This document shows positions 34,506 to 43,043 of a DNA stretch of 64,000 nt, in pieces (the first letter of the stretch is position 1; every line of letters starts with the position of its first letter). The stretch spans positions 1,240,001-1,304,000 of the forward strand of contig OY820914.1 in NCBI GenBank assembly GCA_963682005.1, read 5' to 3'. This DNA comes from CAIYUC01 sp963682005. Lineage in GTDB: Bacteria; Bacteroidota; Bacteroidia; Bacteroidales; FEN-979. Under the pieces are notes generated by a model. The model had not been told where the DNA came from. It saw only the letters and a program-made list of their open reading frames with translations, and did no database searches. Both the position numbers and the translations under genes were made by a program.

Positions 34506-36890
34506 TTACCTGGTGACACTCACCTTCCGTGTGATCTTGCCGGATGAAGATTCAAGGACAACAAAATAGATCCCGGGCCTCAGGTTGCTTCCTTCAAAGT
34601 AGAAGTAATCCAATCCAGGGGTAACATATTCGTGGGTGGTTGCGGATATCGTACTTCCAAGGAGATCAATAATCCGAATTTCAATCTTTCCGCGGACCGG
34701 CATTTCAACTTCGGCAGTGAACCGGCCGTCAGACGGATTTGGATAAACCTTCATGGAAAGGGCTGCAGCAGGCTTGTCCTGCTTTTCATCCATCCCGATC
34801 TGGAAAACCCCGAATTTGTCATGCATCACATATTCGGTGAGTGCTTTTGCCTGGTCTGTCTTCATGTAATAGAGCGGAAAACTCAGTGTTATGACTTTTG
34901 AACCGGTTCCCAGGTATTCCATCCCGACAGGCTGGTTCTTCATGATGCCCAGGGTGGTTGTTGAATCAAACCCCGATCCGTATTTATAGATCGCATTGGC
35001 GCCGAGCGTGGAATGCAGCCCTTCGATCTTCAGCATATGACCGAGGTTCTCCGGCGGAACCTTGCTTGAATCAACATCCAGCGCAGGATACCCCGCTGCT
35101 GCAGGGACCGCCTTATTGAATGCGGAACCCAAAATGCATGTGACGGAATCGATCTTTGCATAATCATAAATAAAGGTTCCGGGTGCAAAAGAAATGGGAT
35201 AGGCTATCGTCCCCTCTAGAAATGCCGTAGGCTGATATACCGAGAAAAGGACCTTCCCGCCGAGGTCGAGGTATTGCTTCACCTCCCGCTGATTCGCTGA
35301 AAAGACCGAAGTTCCCCCGGATTTATTGCAATGCCAGATCACGGCGTTGTAGGCTGCCATATCCGGAAGCCCGATCTTCCCGGCGTCATGGGCATTGTAA
35401 TAGGCATGATGGTAATTGACCGCAAGTCCGTTATAAAATGAGGATATCACACTATCCGGATCGTTATTCAGGCTGCCTTTTGAATCCTCCACAATAAGGA
35501 TCCCCTGGTTCAGGGTCACAAGCGCCGGGGCGTCGCTGTCTTCGCTCAGCACACCTTCATAGCCATCGGTATTTTCGCCTGAAACGGCAATATAATAGGT
35601 AGAGTCTTTCATTAACCCCGTTAGTTGATATGTCGTATCCGTTGTGAAATATTCATGATCATACTGTCCCGACGATCTTCCGGTACGGATCCTGTAACCG
35701 GCAATATCGTTTTCCGGATTCTTGTTCCACGAAAGGCCCAGGGTGTTTCCGTTTCCCGGGTCGGAGATGGCAAAATGTACGGTTGAAGGTGCATTGCACC
35801 CAAGAAGCAGGGTGGCACACGCAGCTTTGGTGGTTTCTTTGAAATAGGCAAAATTCATGTTGGTGTCGGTATCCGTCAGGAGGTGCCAGTTGGGCGAGAA
35901 ATCAAATTCTTCAAAATAAACCGGCGTGAATCCCATGTAGAAAAATGAATAACTGTCGGATCCCTGCGCATTGTTGTTATAGATGACCGGGTTGAGGATG
36001 GTGAACTTCTTTGTTGCATATTCAGCCATATCGGTGGCAAACTGGTCGTTGCTGTATTTGTAGAGCTTCACCTTCCAGTTTGAAGCGCTTCGCTCGGTTC
36101 CGATCATGTCGAGGTTGACGATCATCTTCAGGGGATCATTGTTCATCCGGGCAATATATGAATAGATGTAACTCCCGATCAATCCAAGCTCTTCACCGAA
36201 AAAGGCTGCAAATTTCACCGTTGTTTTCGGACGGAAACTCTTTTCCTGGAATACGCGGAGGACCTCATATATGGCCGCAATGGACGACCCGTTATCGTCG
36301 GCTCCGGGCATGTAGATCATGGGATCCCCGCCCTGCCAGATGATGTCGTCATAATGGCCGCCGATCAGGTACTGGATGCCCGGGGTGCTTGAGCCATGCA
36401 TGGTTCCGATTACGTTGTACTGCCAGGTGGTATCTATCACACCCTGCCATCCAACGACGATCTCAAAGGAATCAAGGACAGCTTCGTCGCATCCGTATGA
36501 AAGGAATTTCTGCCGGATCGATTCTGCCACGAACCGGTGATTCGGCGCAAGCATGAACCGAGTCACAAATGCCTCCAGCCCGAGAATGTGCTGTTTCAGG
36601 CTGTCTGCATCGATCTTTGAAACGATCGAATTGATAAGCGAATCCATGCTCACGGTCGGGAGCGATGGCCTGAAGAATGTCGTCATACGCTCTGTCGCTG
36701 CATGTTTAGAATAATCCGGAGCGGGAATTCCTTTGGCAGACCAGGGTAATCCGGCAATCCCTTCTTCAGGGTGCGGCTGGATGCTCTGCAGCGCTTCATT
36801 CTGGGGGATCCTGTTTCCCGGGTACTGAGCCATGACGGAAAGCATCATCCCGGTCATAATAATGAGGAAAAGGGTAATTTTCGTTTTCAT
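34506..36890 (-). CDS. Secreted M28 zinc aminopeptidase with T9SS C-terminal domain
   Basis: The 794-residue protein has a signal peptide (ending MLSVMAQ) and an M28 domain at about residues 90-400. The zinc-site motifs are present: GGHYDD, GADDNGS, FGEELG, NLDMIG and WHLLTDT. A fibronectin-III domain (about 395-475) follows, then a domain of about 190 residues with VIWHCNKSGG, and a type A T9SS sorting domain (KVYPNPSDGRF to the C-terminal KVSVTR). It is predicted to be exported by T9SS and to act on peptides at the cell surface. The start at 36890 fits the signal peptide; the earlier ATG at 36923 does not. Confidence 0.9.
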   Translation of the reverse strand: MKTKITLFLIIMTGMMLSVMAQYPGNRIPQNEALQSIQPHPEEGIAGLPWSAKGIPAPDYSKHAATERMTTFFRPSLPTVSMDSLINSIVSKIDADSLKQHILGLEAFVTRFMLAPNHRFVAESIRQKFLSYGCDEAVLDSFEIVVGWQGVIDTTWQYNVIGTMHGSSTPGIQYLIGGHYDDIIWQGGDPMIYMPGADDNGSSIAAIYEVLRVFQEKSFRPKTTVKFAAFFGEELGLIGSYIYSYIARMNNDPLKMIVNLDMIGTERSASNWKVKLYKYSNDQFATDMAEYATKKFTILNPVIYNNNAQGSDSYSFFYMGFTPVYFEEFDFSPNWHLLTDTDTNMNFAYFKETTKAACATLLLGCNAPSTVHFAISDPGNGNTLGLSWNKNPENDIAGYRIRTGRSSGQYDHEYFTTDTTYQLTGLMKDSTYYIAVSGENTDGYEGVLSEDSDAPALVTLNQGILIVEDSKGSLNNDPDSVISSFYNGLAVNYHHAYYNAHDAGKIGLPDMAAYNAVIWHCNKSGGTSVFSANQREVKQYLDLGGKVLFSVYQPTAFLEGTIAYPISFAPGTFIYDYAKIDSVTCILGSAFNKAVPAAAGYPALDVDSSKVPPENLGHMLKIEGLHSTLGANAIYKYGSGFDSTTTLGIMKNQPVGMEYLGTGSKVITLSFPLYYMKTDQAKALTEYVMHDKFGVFQIGMDEKQDKPAAALSMKVYPNPSDGRFTAEVEMPVRGKIEIRIIDLLGSTISATTHEYVTPGLDYFYFEGSNLRPGIYFVVLESSSGKITRKVSVTR

Positions 36891-36945
36891 AACATTTTTA
36901 TTTGGTTCATCACAATAATACATACCTTAAATTATTTTCCGTTCT

Positions 36946-37511
36946 GAATTACCCCGGCCTTCAGGCCGGGGGTTCAGAGAAACACGGTAAACCGGGCTTT
37001 AGCCCGAAATCAGTTTGTTAAAACCGTACTTATTCATAAAATCGTTGTACTCTTTCTCAAACGGATGCTTCCGATGATGCTCTTCTTGTTTCCTAATATA
37101 TTCACGGACACTGTTAACTGCAGATTGACTTACCGATACTGCAAAGTAGTCATCCTGCCATTCAAATTTTTTTGAGATGATTTTAGCTTTATTGATCCAG
37201 AATGATGATTCGCCTTTTAATAACATCAGGATTTTATCGATATTCTGGCCTGAACCAAGAGAGATCAGGCAATGAACATGCTCAAGATAACCATTTATAA
37301 AGTCAATATGAATGCCCTTATCGACAGCATTTTCCCTGATGTGATCGAAAACTTGTTTCCTGATATCAGCGGCTAAAACGGGTTCCCTGTTTTTAGTGGT
37401 CCAAACCAGATGTACCCATATCTTTATATAACCCATGACTTCCTTTGTTTTGGGCTAAAGCCCGCTGTAAGTCACCTTTTCCAAACCCCGGCCTGAAGGC
37501 CGGGGTAATTC
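36946..37511. mobile_element. RAYT element bounded by inverted REP palindromes
   Basis: The 26-bp sequences at 36946-36971 and 37486-37511 are perfect inverted copies (GAATTACCCCGGCCTTCAGG and beyond), and each is itself a hairpin. Inside them are smaller palindromes, CGGGCTTTAGCCCG at 36993-37006 and GGGCTAAAGCCC at 37452-37463. The single gene between is a Y1-type transposase. This nested arrangement is the REP-associated tyrosine transposase pattern. A partial copy of one end is found at 41303-41369. Confidence 0.85.
36999..37436 (-). CDS. REP-associated tyrosine transposase (IS200/IS605 TnpA-like)
   Basis: The 145-residue Y1 transposase starts with KIWVHLVWTTKNREPV, has the HUH metal motif in LEHVHCLISL, and the candidate catalytic tyrosine in VREYIRKQEEHHRK. 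These enzymes cut and join single-stranded DNA at hairpins. Its stop codon lies inside the inner palindrome at 36993-37006. No accessory TnpB gene is present. Family and flanking REPs point to the domesticated RAYT group rather than a free IS200. Confidence 0.9.
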   Translation of the reverse strand: MGYIKIWVHLVWTTKNREPVLAADIRKQVFDHIRENAVDKGIHIDFINGYLEHVHCLISLGSGQNIDKILMLLKGESSFWINKAKIISKKFEWQDDYFAVSVSQSAVNSVREYIRKQEEHHRKHPFEKEYNDFMNKYGFNKLISG

Positions 37512-37941
37512 ATATTACCTTCCTTAAATAAAAGTACGCATTCCTGTGATGACCCTTTTATTTTGACCATTAAGACGAATAAAATTCACCATAGTTACAT
37601 AATTCATATTTGAGGCCCCTCCGAAAAGTTTTTTTCACCGCAAATTTATTCGCTGATTTCGCAGATTAGCTTGACTGATAAACTGAATTCTGCGTGAATC
37701 AGACTTCTTATCTGTGTAGATCAGCGAGAACGTTTTGTTACCTGTCTTTATGTTCCTATTATTTTCAATGGGATTTGATTAACGGTTATAATTCAAAAGT
37801 ACCTTTTCGGAGCAAACTCAAATTTAAATGTATTGCATTTATTGACGGTATGAAAATACCCAAAGTTGAAACTCTCTGAAAATAAATTCGGCCATTCCCC
37901 GGGTTCTTTCGATATACATAAGGAAACGCGGGGTGACTCGT
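37512..37941. other. Gene-free interval with a possible short inverted-repeat element
   Basis: No gene is seen. CTCCGAAAAG at 37619-37628 and CTTTTCGGAG at 37803-37812 are perfect inverted repeats 194 bases apart end to end. The interior includes the phrases CGCTGATTTCGCAGATTA and GCGTGAATCAG and could be a small non-autonomous element. Confidence 0.35.
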
Positions 37942-39213
37942 TCAGAATTTTTCCCGGTAAAGCGACCTGTTCTCACCGGAGCCGGCAGAATGATAAAGGT
38001 AAAACACATATCCCCGTTCAATCTGCGTTTTTTCCGGGAACGGATGAAACAACCTGGTTTTCCGCTTCAGTTCGCCCGTATTCAGATCGATCCTGTAAAT
38101 GGAGCTGAAACCGTTCTTCAGGAACGAGGTATACACCTTTTCGTCGGATTCGTCAATATAGATCTCCTTCGTCCAGGAACCTTCTCCTCCGGTCTCTCTG
38201 ATCTGCAGGAAGAGCTTGGATGCGTAATTTCCGTCCATGTTGTAGAATTCGATGGTCATGTCGGAAGCATTCACCACGCAGATGAAATCGCCGATCTTGC
38301 ACAGGTAAGTTGACATCGGCTTGTAAAGCACCTTATGCACATAGCTCCAGTCAACAAAATCCTGCCGCGACGACGGGATCTCCGATCGCAAAAGCAGTTC
38401 AAGATCCCTTGAATTCCTCCTCAGCATTTTATTTTTCAGGCTGTCTTCAATGGTTGTAAGCATCTGCTTCTCGCTGGTCTTGCGGTCGATCCTGGCATAG
38501 CTGACCGACTGCCCGGTGCGGTCAGGCTTTTTGAAGTAAAGGTCCTTCGGTGTTGCCAGGACACAATTCTCCAGCACTTCCCTGAACTTGCGCCGGGATA
38601 CCGGGTAGATAAGGCTCAATCTATGTGATTCCCCGAAAACCTGGTATGCCGAATCGTCCGTCAACGCATGTAAATTCCCCAGGCAATCCCTGAACAATCC
38701 GGAAGGGCTCACATCAAGATCTTCGGAAACAGCCATCGTATCTCCTGACAGGTTCAGGCAGATCACTTTTTCCTGGTAATTCCTGTTATCCGACACAAGG
38801 ACATAAATGTTCATTGTATCCACCTTAAAATCCAGGACATTGAAATGCTCTTCACGGAAGACCGGTTCCACTTCGCTTTTCCCGGTCACAACAACTTCGT
38901 TGAGCAAAACAGACGCTGGCTGGAGGTAAACCACCAGCGAAAAGGACGTTTTATCGAGGTACACTTTTTTGGTTTCATATCCCAGGTGGCTCACCACCAT
39001 TATTATGGGAATAACATCCATATAGAACGAGAAATCCCCTTTGCTGTCAGTGCTGGTGCCTTTTTTAGAGCCTTTGAATGCAATGTTCGCATCCGGAATG
39101 GCTTTCCCGCTCACCTGGTCGATCACCTTCCCATAGTAGAAATGGAAGCGCTGCTGGGCATCCGCGGACCCGATAAGGCAGGAAATGAATACAATGAAAG
39201 CAAGGCTTCGCAT
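37942..39213 (-). CDS. Exported protein with carboxypeptidase-like regulatory domain and propeller-like region
   Basis: The 423-residue protein has a signal peptide (MRSLAFIVFISCLIGSADAQ) and a CarboxypepD_reg-like beta-sandwich (about 25-110: GKVIDQVSGKAIPDANIAFKG and STDSKGDFSFYM). A beta-rich C-terminal part of about 300 residues with repeated strands (FKVDTMNIYVLVSD, ICVVNASDMTIEFYNMDG) suggests a 6-bladed propeller. Function is unknown. The start is chosen at the signal peptide; an upstream in-frame ATG at 39312 lies in a palindromic repeat and reads MEIPAFAGMT, a known repeat translation. Confidence 0.75.
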   Translation of the reverse strand: MRSLAFIVFISCLIGSADAQQRFHFYYGKVIDQVSGKAIPDANIAFKGSKKGTSTDSKGDFSFYMDVIPIIMVVSHLGYETKKVYLDKTSFSLVVYLQPASVLLNEVVVTGKSEVEPVFREEHFNVLDFKVDTMNIYVLVSDNRNYQEKVICLNLSGDTMAVSEDLDVSPSGLFRDCLGNLHALTDDSAYQVFGESHRLSLIYPVSRRKFREVLENCVLATPKDLYFKKPDRTGQSVSYARIDRKTSEKQMLTTIEDSLKNKMLRRNSRDLELLLRSEIPSSRQDFVDWSYVHKVLYKPMSTYLCKIGDFICVVNASDMTIEFYNMDGNYASKLFLQIRETGGEGSWTKEIYIDESDEKVYTSFLKNGFSSIYRIDLNTGELKRKTRLFHPFPEKTQIERGYVFYLYHSAGSGENRSLYREKF

Positions 39214-39283
39214 TGTTCTGACTTTTCCCAAAATTACATTTTTATTAACCACAATAGTCACATAGATCACATTAGGTTCTATC

Positions 39284-39307
39284 GTCATTCCCGCGAAAGC
39301 GGGAATC
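39284..39307. repeat. Dispersed CCGCGAAAGCGG palindrome, copy 2
   Basis: GTCATTCCCGCGAAAGCGGG and its flanking bases form a GAAA tetraloop hairpin of the same family as 28864-28886. Confidence 0.65.
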
Positions 39308-39316
39308 TCCACGGAA

Positions 39317-39550
39317 TGGCGCGCGTCTGCCTATCGGCAGATAAATCTGAGACGCGTGCCTGGTCAGCATCCGGCAAGCAAAAGAAATCAGCACGCGTTA
39401 AAAAGTTATCAATACGCATTAAATACGTAGGATAAACGCATGATAAACGTAAGATAAACGTAGGATAAACGTAAGATAAAACCCATTGGCGCGCGTCTGA
39501 GACGCGTGCCTGGTCAGCATATGACAAGCAAAAGAAATCAGCACGCGTTA
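39317..39550. repeat. Pair of 64-84 bp direct repeats around an 11-bp tandem array
   Basis: Copy A (39317-39400) and copy B (39487-39550) share TGGCGCGCGTCTG, GACGCGTGCCTGGTCAGCAT and AAGCAAAAGAAATCAGCACG. Copy A has an extra 20 bases (39330-39349). Between them, 39424-39480 holds about five head-to-tail units of GATAAACGTAR. No gene is seen in 39214-39670. Confidence 0.8.
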
Positions 39551-39670
39551 CAAACGCGCGCTACCAGAGCCATCATTTTACCCACGCTCTTGGATTCCAG
39601 CAAATTATTTCATATATTAGCCATCTGATTACGATATATCTGAATAGCAATCTCAACCCGGATTCCTGTT

Positions 39671-41299
39671 ATGAAACATTCGGTCCTTTTTATTTGCGGG
39701 TTATTTTTACTGGCCTTTAACGGAAATTCCCAACCCTTCCAGATCAACTGGCAGCAATGCTATGGAGGAAGTTCTGAAGAAGGGGGGCATAGTATTGTGA
39801 ATACAGATGATGGATTTCTGCTCCTTGGCACAACATATTCCAACAATGGAAATGTCTCAGGTAATCATGGGCAGAATGATTATTGGTTGATAAAAACAGA
39901 TTTGGACGGCAATCTGCAATGGCAGAAATGTTATGGAGGTAGTGCTGATGAGACCGCAAGGAGGATCGTTCCATGCCTGGACGGGGGATATCTGTTATGC
40001 GGAACAACCTATTCGATGTCTTCACCCGGATATTATAACGGAGATGTGACAGGAAATCATGGCTCTTTTGATTATTGGTTGGTCAAAATAAATGCACAGG
40101 GAACCATTGAATGGAGCAAGTGTCTCGGAGGATTAGGGTACGATATACTACTCGATATTGCACCTGCTGAAGATTCCGGCTTTCTGATATGTGGTGAATC
40201 GGATTCAGAAGATGGAGATGTAACGGGGAATCACGGACTTATTGATGCCTGGGTTGTCAGAATTGATCATCAAGGGGCCATTAAATGGCAACGATCTTTT
40301 GGCGGTTCAGACTTGGATAATGGAATCAGTATAATCTCTACGACCGATGGAGGGTTTATTTTAATCAGCAACACTTCATCTACAGACGGGGATGTGATGA
40401 GTTACATGCATGGATCAAGCGATGTCTGGATAGTTAAAGGAGATTCAATGGGCAATATTGAATGGGAGAAATGTTACGGAGGGAGCAATTCTGAAGGAAC
40501 GGGTTCCATTATCTCAACACCGGATTCGGGCTATATATTTGTTTCTGCAACCACATCGAATGACGGGGATGTCTCGGGGCTACACAATCCGGGTTTGTAT
40601 TGCGATATATGGGTAGTTAACATAAATCATAATGGAACATTGATCTGGCAAAAGTGTTTTGGTGGCGCCATCATTGAGTATGCTTATCATATCGAAACAG
40701 CAAGTGATGGGTCCTATTTCATCGGCGGGGAGACTCAATCAAATGATGGGGATGTTTCCGGGAATCACTCCTACCCGAACATGTTAATAAGTGATATGTG
40801 GTTATTTAAAATATCACCTTTAGGTGAACTTTTATCACAACAGTGTTTGGGAGGATTGGAGTATGACTGGTTGGAAGATTTTTGTGTATTGCCTGGCGGC
40901 AGATTAATGTTATTGGGTGGCACAGAAACTTCAGATAATTCGGGGGATGTTAATTGTGAACATCATGGACCTGGCACTGGCGACTTTTGGCTGTTGTCGG
41001 TCACAGACAGTACATATGTGGGTCAGGAAATCCTTAAGAGCAAAATTGAACAAATTCAAATCTACCCAAATCCGGGAAGCCGTATTATCACTTTCGAATA
41101 TAATCTTGATGAGAGTGCGGCACCAGGAAATATTGTGATTTTTGATGTGTTAGGCAAAGTTCAACAAGTATTTCCTCTACATGAATCGAAAGGTAAGATC
41201 CAGTGGAATGTGGAGGGAGTCCGTCCTGGTATGTTTTATTGTCAGCTTTTAAACGGAAAGGCTTCTTTTGTAAATAAAATAGTAATTGTTGATCCTTAA
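39671..41299 (+). CDS. T9SS-exported repeat protein
   Basis: The 542-residue protein has a signal peptide (MKHSVLFICGLFLLAFNGNSQ) and seven repeats of about 55-65 residues. Each unit begins with W-Q/E-K-CYGGS-type sequence and contains GF-L-L-GTT, NDGDVSGNHG and WLIK-D--GN segments, the pattern of a beta-propeller-like ring. A type A T9SS domain (IQIYPNPGSRIITFEYN to the C-terminus) closes it. No catalytic motif is recognised; an adhesive or structural surface role is possible. It is flanked by repeat-rich DNA on both sides. Confidence 0.82.
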   Translation: MKHSVLFICGLFLLAFNGNSQPFQINWQQCYGGSSEEGGHSIVNTDDGFLLLGTTYSNNGNVSGNHGQNDYWLIKTDLDGNLQWQKCYGGSADETARRIVPCLDGGYLLCGTTYSMSSPGYYNGDVTGNHGSFDYWLVKINAQGTIEWSKCLGGLGYDILLDIAPAEDSGFLICGESDSEDGDVTGNHGLIDAWVVRIDHQGAIKWQRSFGGSDLDNGISIISTTDGGFILISNTSSTDGDVMSYMHGSSDVWIVKGDSMGNIEWEKCYGGSNSEGTGSIISTPDSGYIFVSATTSNDGDVSGLHNPGLYCDIWVVNINHNGTLIWQKCFGGAIIEYAYHIETASDGSYFIGGETQSNDGDVSGNHSYPNMLISDMWLFKISPLGELLSQQCLGGLEYDWLEDFCVLPGGRLMLLGGTETSDNSGDVNCEHHGPGTGDFWLLSVTDSTYVGQEILKSKIEQIQIYPNPGSRIITFEYNLDESAAPGNIVIFDVLGKVQQVFPLHESKGKIQWNVEGVRPGMFYCQLLNGKASFVNKIVIVDP

Positions 41300-41302
41300 C
41301 AT

Positions 41303-41369
41303 ATTTGGTTCATCACAGGATTGCGAACTTCTTATTAAGCAAATAAATTTGAATTACCCCGGCCTTCAG
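41303..41369. repeat. Partial REP end related to the RAYT element
   Basis: ATTTGGTTCATCACA (41303-41317) and, 33 bases on, GAATTACCCCGGCCTTCAG (41351-41369) match 36900-36914 and the left REP arm at 36946. Spacing differs by two bases. The palindrome is cut after its first arm and no transposase is present. Confidence 0.7.
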
Positions 41370-41404
41370 AGTCTGTTGCTCTATAATGATTGGCCCACAC
41401 TACA

Positions 41405-41478
41405 TACCCACCCCTCAAATCCCCTCCCTACTGGTAGGGAGGGGAAGACCCCGAGTACTCGGGGTCGGGGTGGGTATA
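41405..41478. repeat. Dispersed palindromic repeat, copy 3
   Basis: Starts TACCCACCCC, inner hairpin CCCTCCCTACTGGTAGGGAGG, then an extra small palindrome CCCCGAGTACTCGGGG, ending GGGGTGGGTA. Confidence 0.8.
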
Positions 41479-41933
41479 ATTTGCCGAACGGCTTGACTGG
41501 CTTAGGAATCGAGCCGTAAGTGGGTCCGATAGCTATCGGACGCCGAAAACCCAGGCTGCCTTATTCACTGCCTGCCAACAGTCAGGAAAACTCCGCTTCA
41601 GGCTTCGGGCTAAGGGCCAAAGGCCAAGGGCCTCCATCATCTATCATCAGTCTTCCGACCTCCGACCTCCGACCTCCACCTGTCATTCCTGCGAAAGCGG
41701 GAACCTCCGACCTCCATTTTCACCGGACATTTCCAAGAGAACACCGAGGAATTCCCCAAACCAGTATATTAATCAACCAAAACACTTTACAAATCAATAT
41801 TTATTACGTAATTTGTCGTCACTTTTGCGTGAATAATTATTCACCGGGATATCAGGAAAGTTCCCCGGTTACCCGGGGAATTGTTCAACTATCAATTTTA
41901 CGTCACGTCGTTCTCAAAATTGAAGTTTCACAA
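41479..41933. other. Repeat-rich intergenic region without a gene
   Basis: It holds the palindrome GTCCGATAGCTATCGGAC (41524-41541), tandem TCCGACC units near 41654-41678 and again after 41705, and one CCTGCGAAAGCGG hairpin. An open frame running through it into the LytS gene has no coding character before the ATG at 41934. Confidence 0.6.
41682..41705. repeat. Dispersed CCGCGAAAGCGG palindrome, copy 3 (degenerate)
   Basis: GTCATTCCTGCGAAAGCGGG and its flanking bases differ from copy 2 by one base in the stem. Confidence 0.6.
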
Positions 41934-42947
41934 ATGAAAAAGAAAAACAAGATCATCATCCATCTCTGCTACTGGTTCTATATGTTGAATCAGCTGCTGT
42001 TTCCCTTGTACATCAGTAGTGAGAAGTCATATAACTATGCCGATGCAATCCTTGCACTCGTTTTAAATGTCATCAACTTTTATGTCATTTATTTTTCCTT
42101 TTCCTTCTTCCTTAAGAACAAAAACAAATTCATCAGTGTTTTCCTGGTTTTGGTGATGATCATGGTCATTTCCGCTTTCCGCTTTTATGTTGAACTTGTT
42201 TTCTATAAGTACATCATTCCGGCCTCTCCGAAAGACATGATGGATACCAGCATCTGGTTTTACAATGATATCCGCCTTGTCATCATTCACGGGATCTATG
42301 CTGTGCTGATCCGTTTTGCCATTGACTGGTTTGATACACAGAAGATCAAATCCGAAATGATCCAGCAAACACAGGCGAGCGAACTGGCGCTTCTGCGATC
42401 CCAGGTCAATCCTCACTTTCTTTTCAATACGCTGAATAACATCTATTCCCTTGTTTATATGAAGTCGGAAGATGCCCCGGCTGCCCTGATGAAGCTGTCA
42501 TCTATCATGCGATACATGCTGTATGATTCCAACACCGATAAAGTCTTGCTTGAGAAGGAGGTCGATTACCTGAAAAGTTTCATCGAACTGCAGAAACTGA
42601 GGCTGAAACAGCCGTCCTTCGTGGAAATGAACGTATTCGGAGAGATCAACGGGAAAACGATCGCCCCGATGCTGTTGATCCCGTTTGTTGAAAATGCATT
42701 CAAGCACAGCAGCAAGAATGTTCCCGATCCCGGGATCCGGATCAACCTGACCGTGGAGCCAACAAAGATCATATTCATGGTTTCGAACTACCGCCGGAAG
42801 AATCCGGTCGACACGAACGACAAGACCGGCGGGATCGGAATGACCAATATCCGCAGGCGACTGGACCTCCTGTATCCCGGCAGGCATTCGCTTGAGATTT
42901 CACAAACAGAAGAAATGTATGATGTTAAGTTGATCATAGAAAACTAA
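41934..42947 (+). CDS. LytS/YehU-type sensor histidine kinase
   Basis: The 337-residue kinase has four membrane helices in its first 130 residues, then the His_kinase domain with SQVNPHFLFNTLNNIYSL (phosphoacceptor H161) and an ATPase domain with LLIPFVENAFKHSSKN and GGIGMTNIRRRLDLLYPG. It should signal to the LytTR regulator encoded 97 bases downstream. The start at 41934 gives the usual family N-terminus; longer forms would run through intergenic repeats. The signal is unknown. Confidence 0.88.
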   Translation: MKKKNKIIIHLCYWFYMLNQLLFPLYISSEKSYNYADAILALVLNVINFYVIYFSFSFFLKNKNKFISVFLVLVMIMVISAFRFYVELVFYKYIIPASPKDMMDTSIWFYNDIRLVIIHGIYAVLIRFAIDWFDTQKIKSEMIQQTQASELALLRSQVNPHFLFNTLNNIYSLVYMKSEDAPAALMKLSSIMRYMLYDSNTDKVLLEKEVDYLKSFIELQKLRLKQPSFVEMNVFGEINGKTIAPMLLIPFVENAFKHSSKNVPDPGIRINLTVEPTKIIFMVSNYRRKNPVDTNDKTGGIGMTNIRRRLDLLYPGRHSLEISQTEEMYDVKLIIEN

Positions 42948-42962
42948 AAAATCAATCCTCAT

Positions 42963-43022
42963 TACCCTCCCCTCTTATCCCCTCCCTGCAAGCAGGGAGG
43001 GGGCAGGGGGTGGGTTGGGTAC
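42963..43022. repeat. Dispersed palindromic repeat, copy 4 (variant)
   Basis: CCCTCCCTGCAAGCAGGGAGGG hairpin flanked by TACCCTCCCC and GGGGTGGGTTGGGTAC. It lies in the 96-base spacer between the LytS and LytTR genes, 21 bases before the latter's start. Confidence 0.75.
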
Positions 43023-43043
43023 GTTGAAATAAAAAATTGTAAA

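Noticed and set aside
39214..39312. N-terminal extension of the carboxypeptidase-regulatory-domain protein (MEIPAFAGMT...)
   Set aside because: The sequence is a translated palindromic repeat and precedes a good signal peptide at 39213.
39424..39480. Possible CRISPR-like array
   Set aside because: Units are only 11 bp, directly adjacent with no spacers, and there are no cas genes in the window.
41520..41933. N-terminal extension of the LytS-type kinase
   Set aside because: The frame is open by chance through repeat DNA; proline- and arginine-rich low-complexity translation, no family match, and a normal family N-terminus at 41934.
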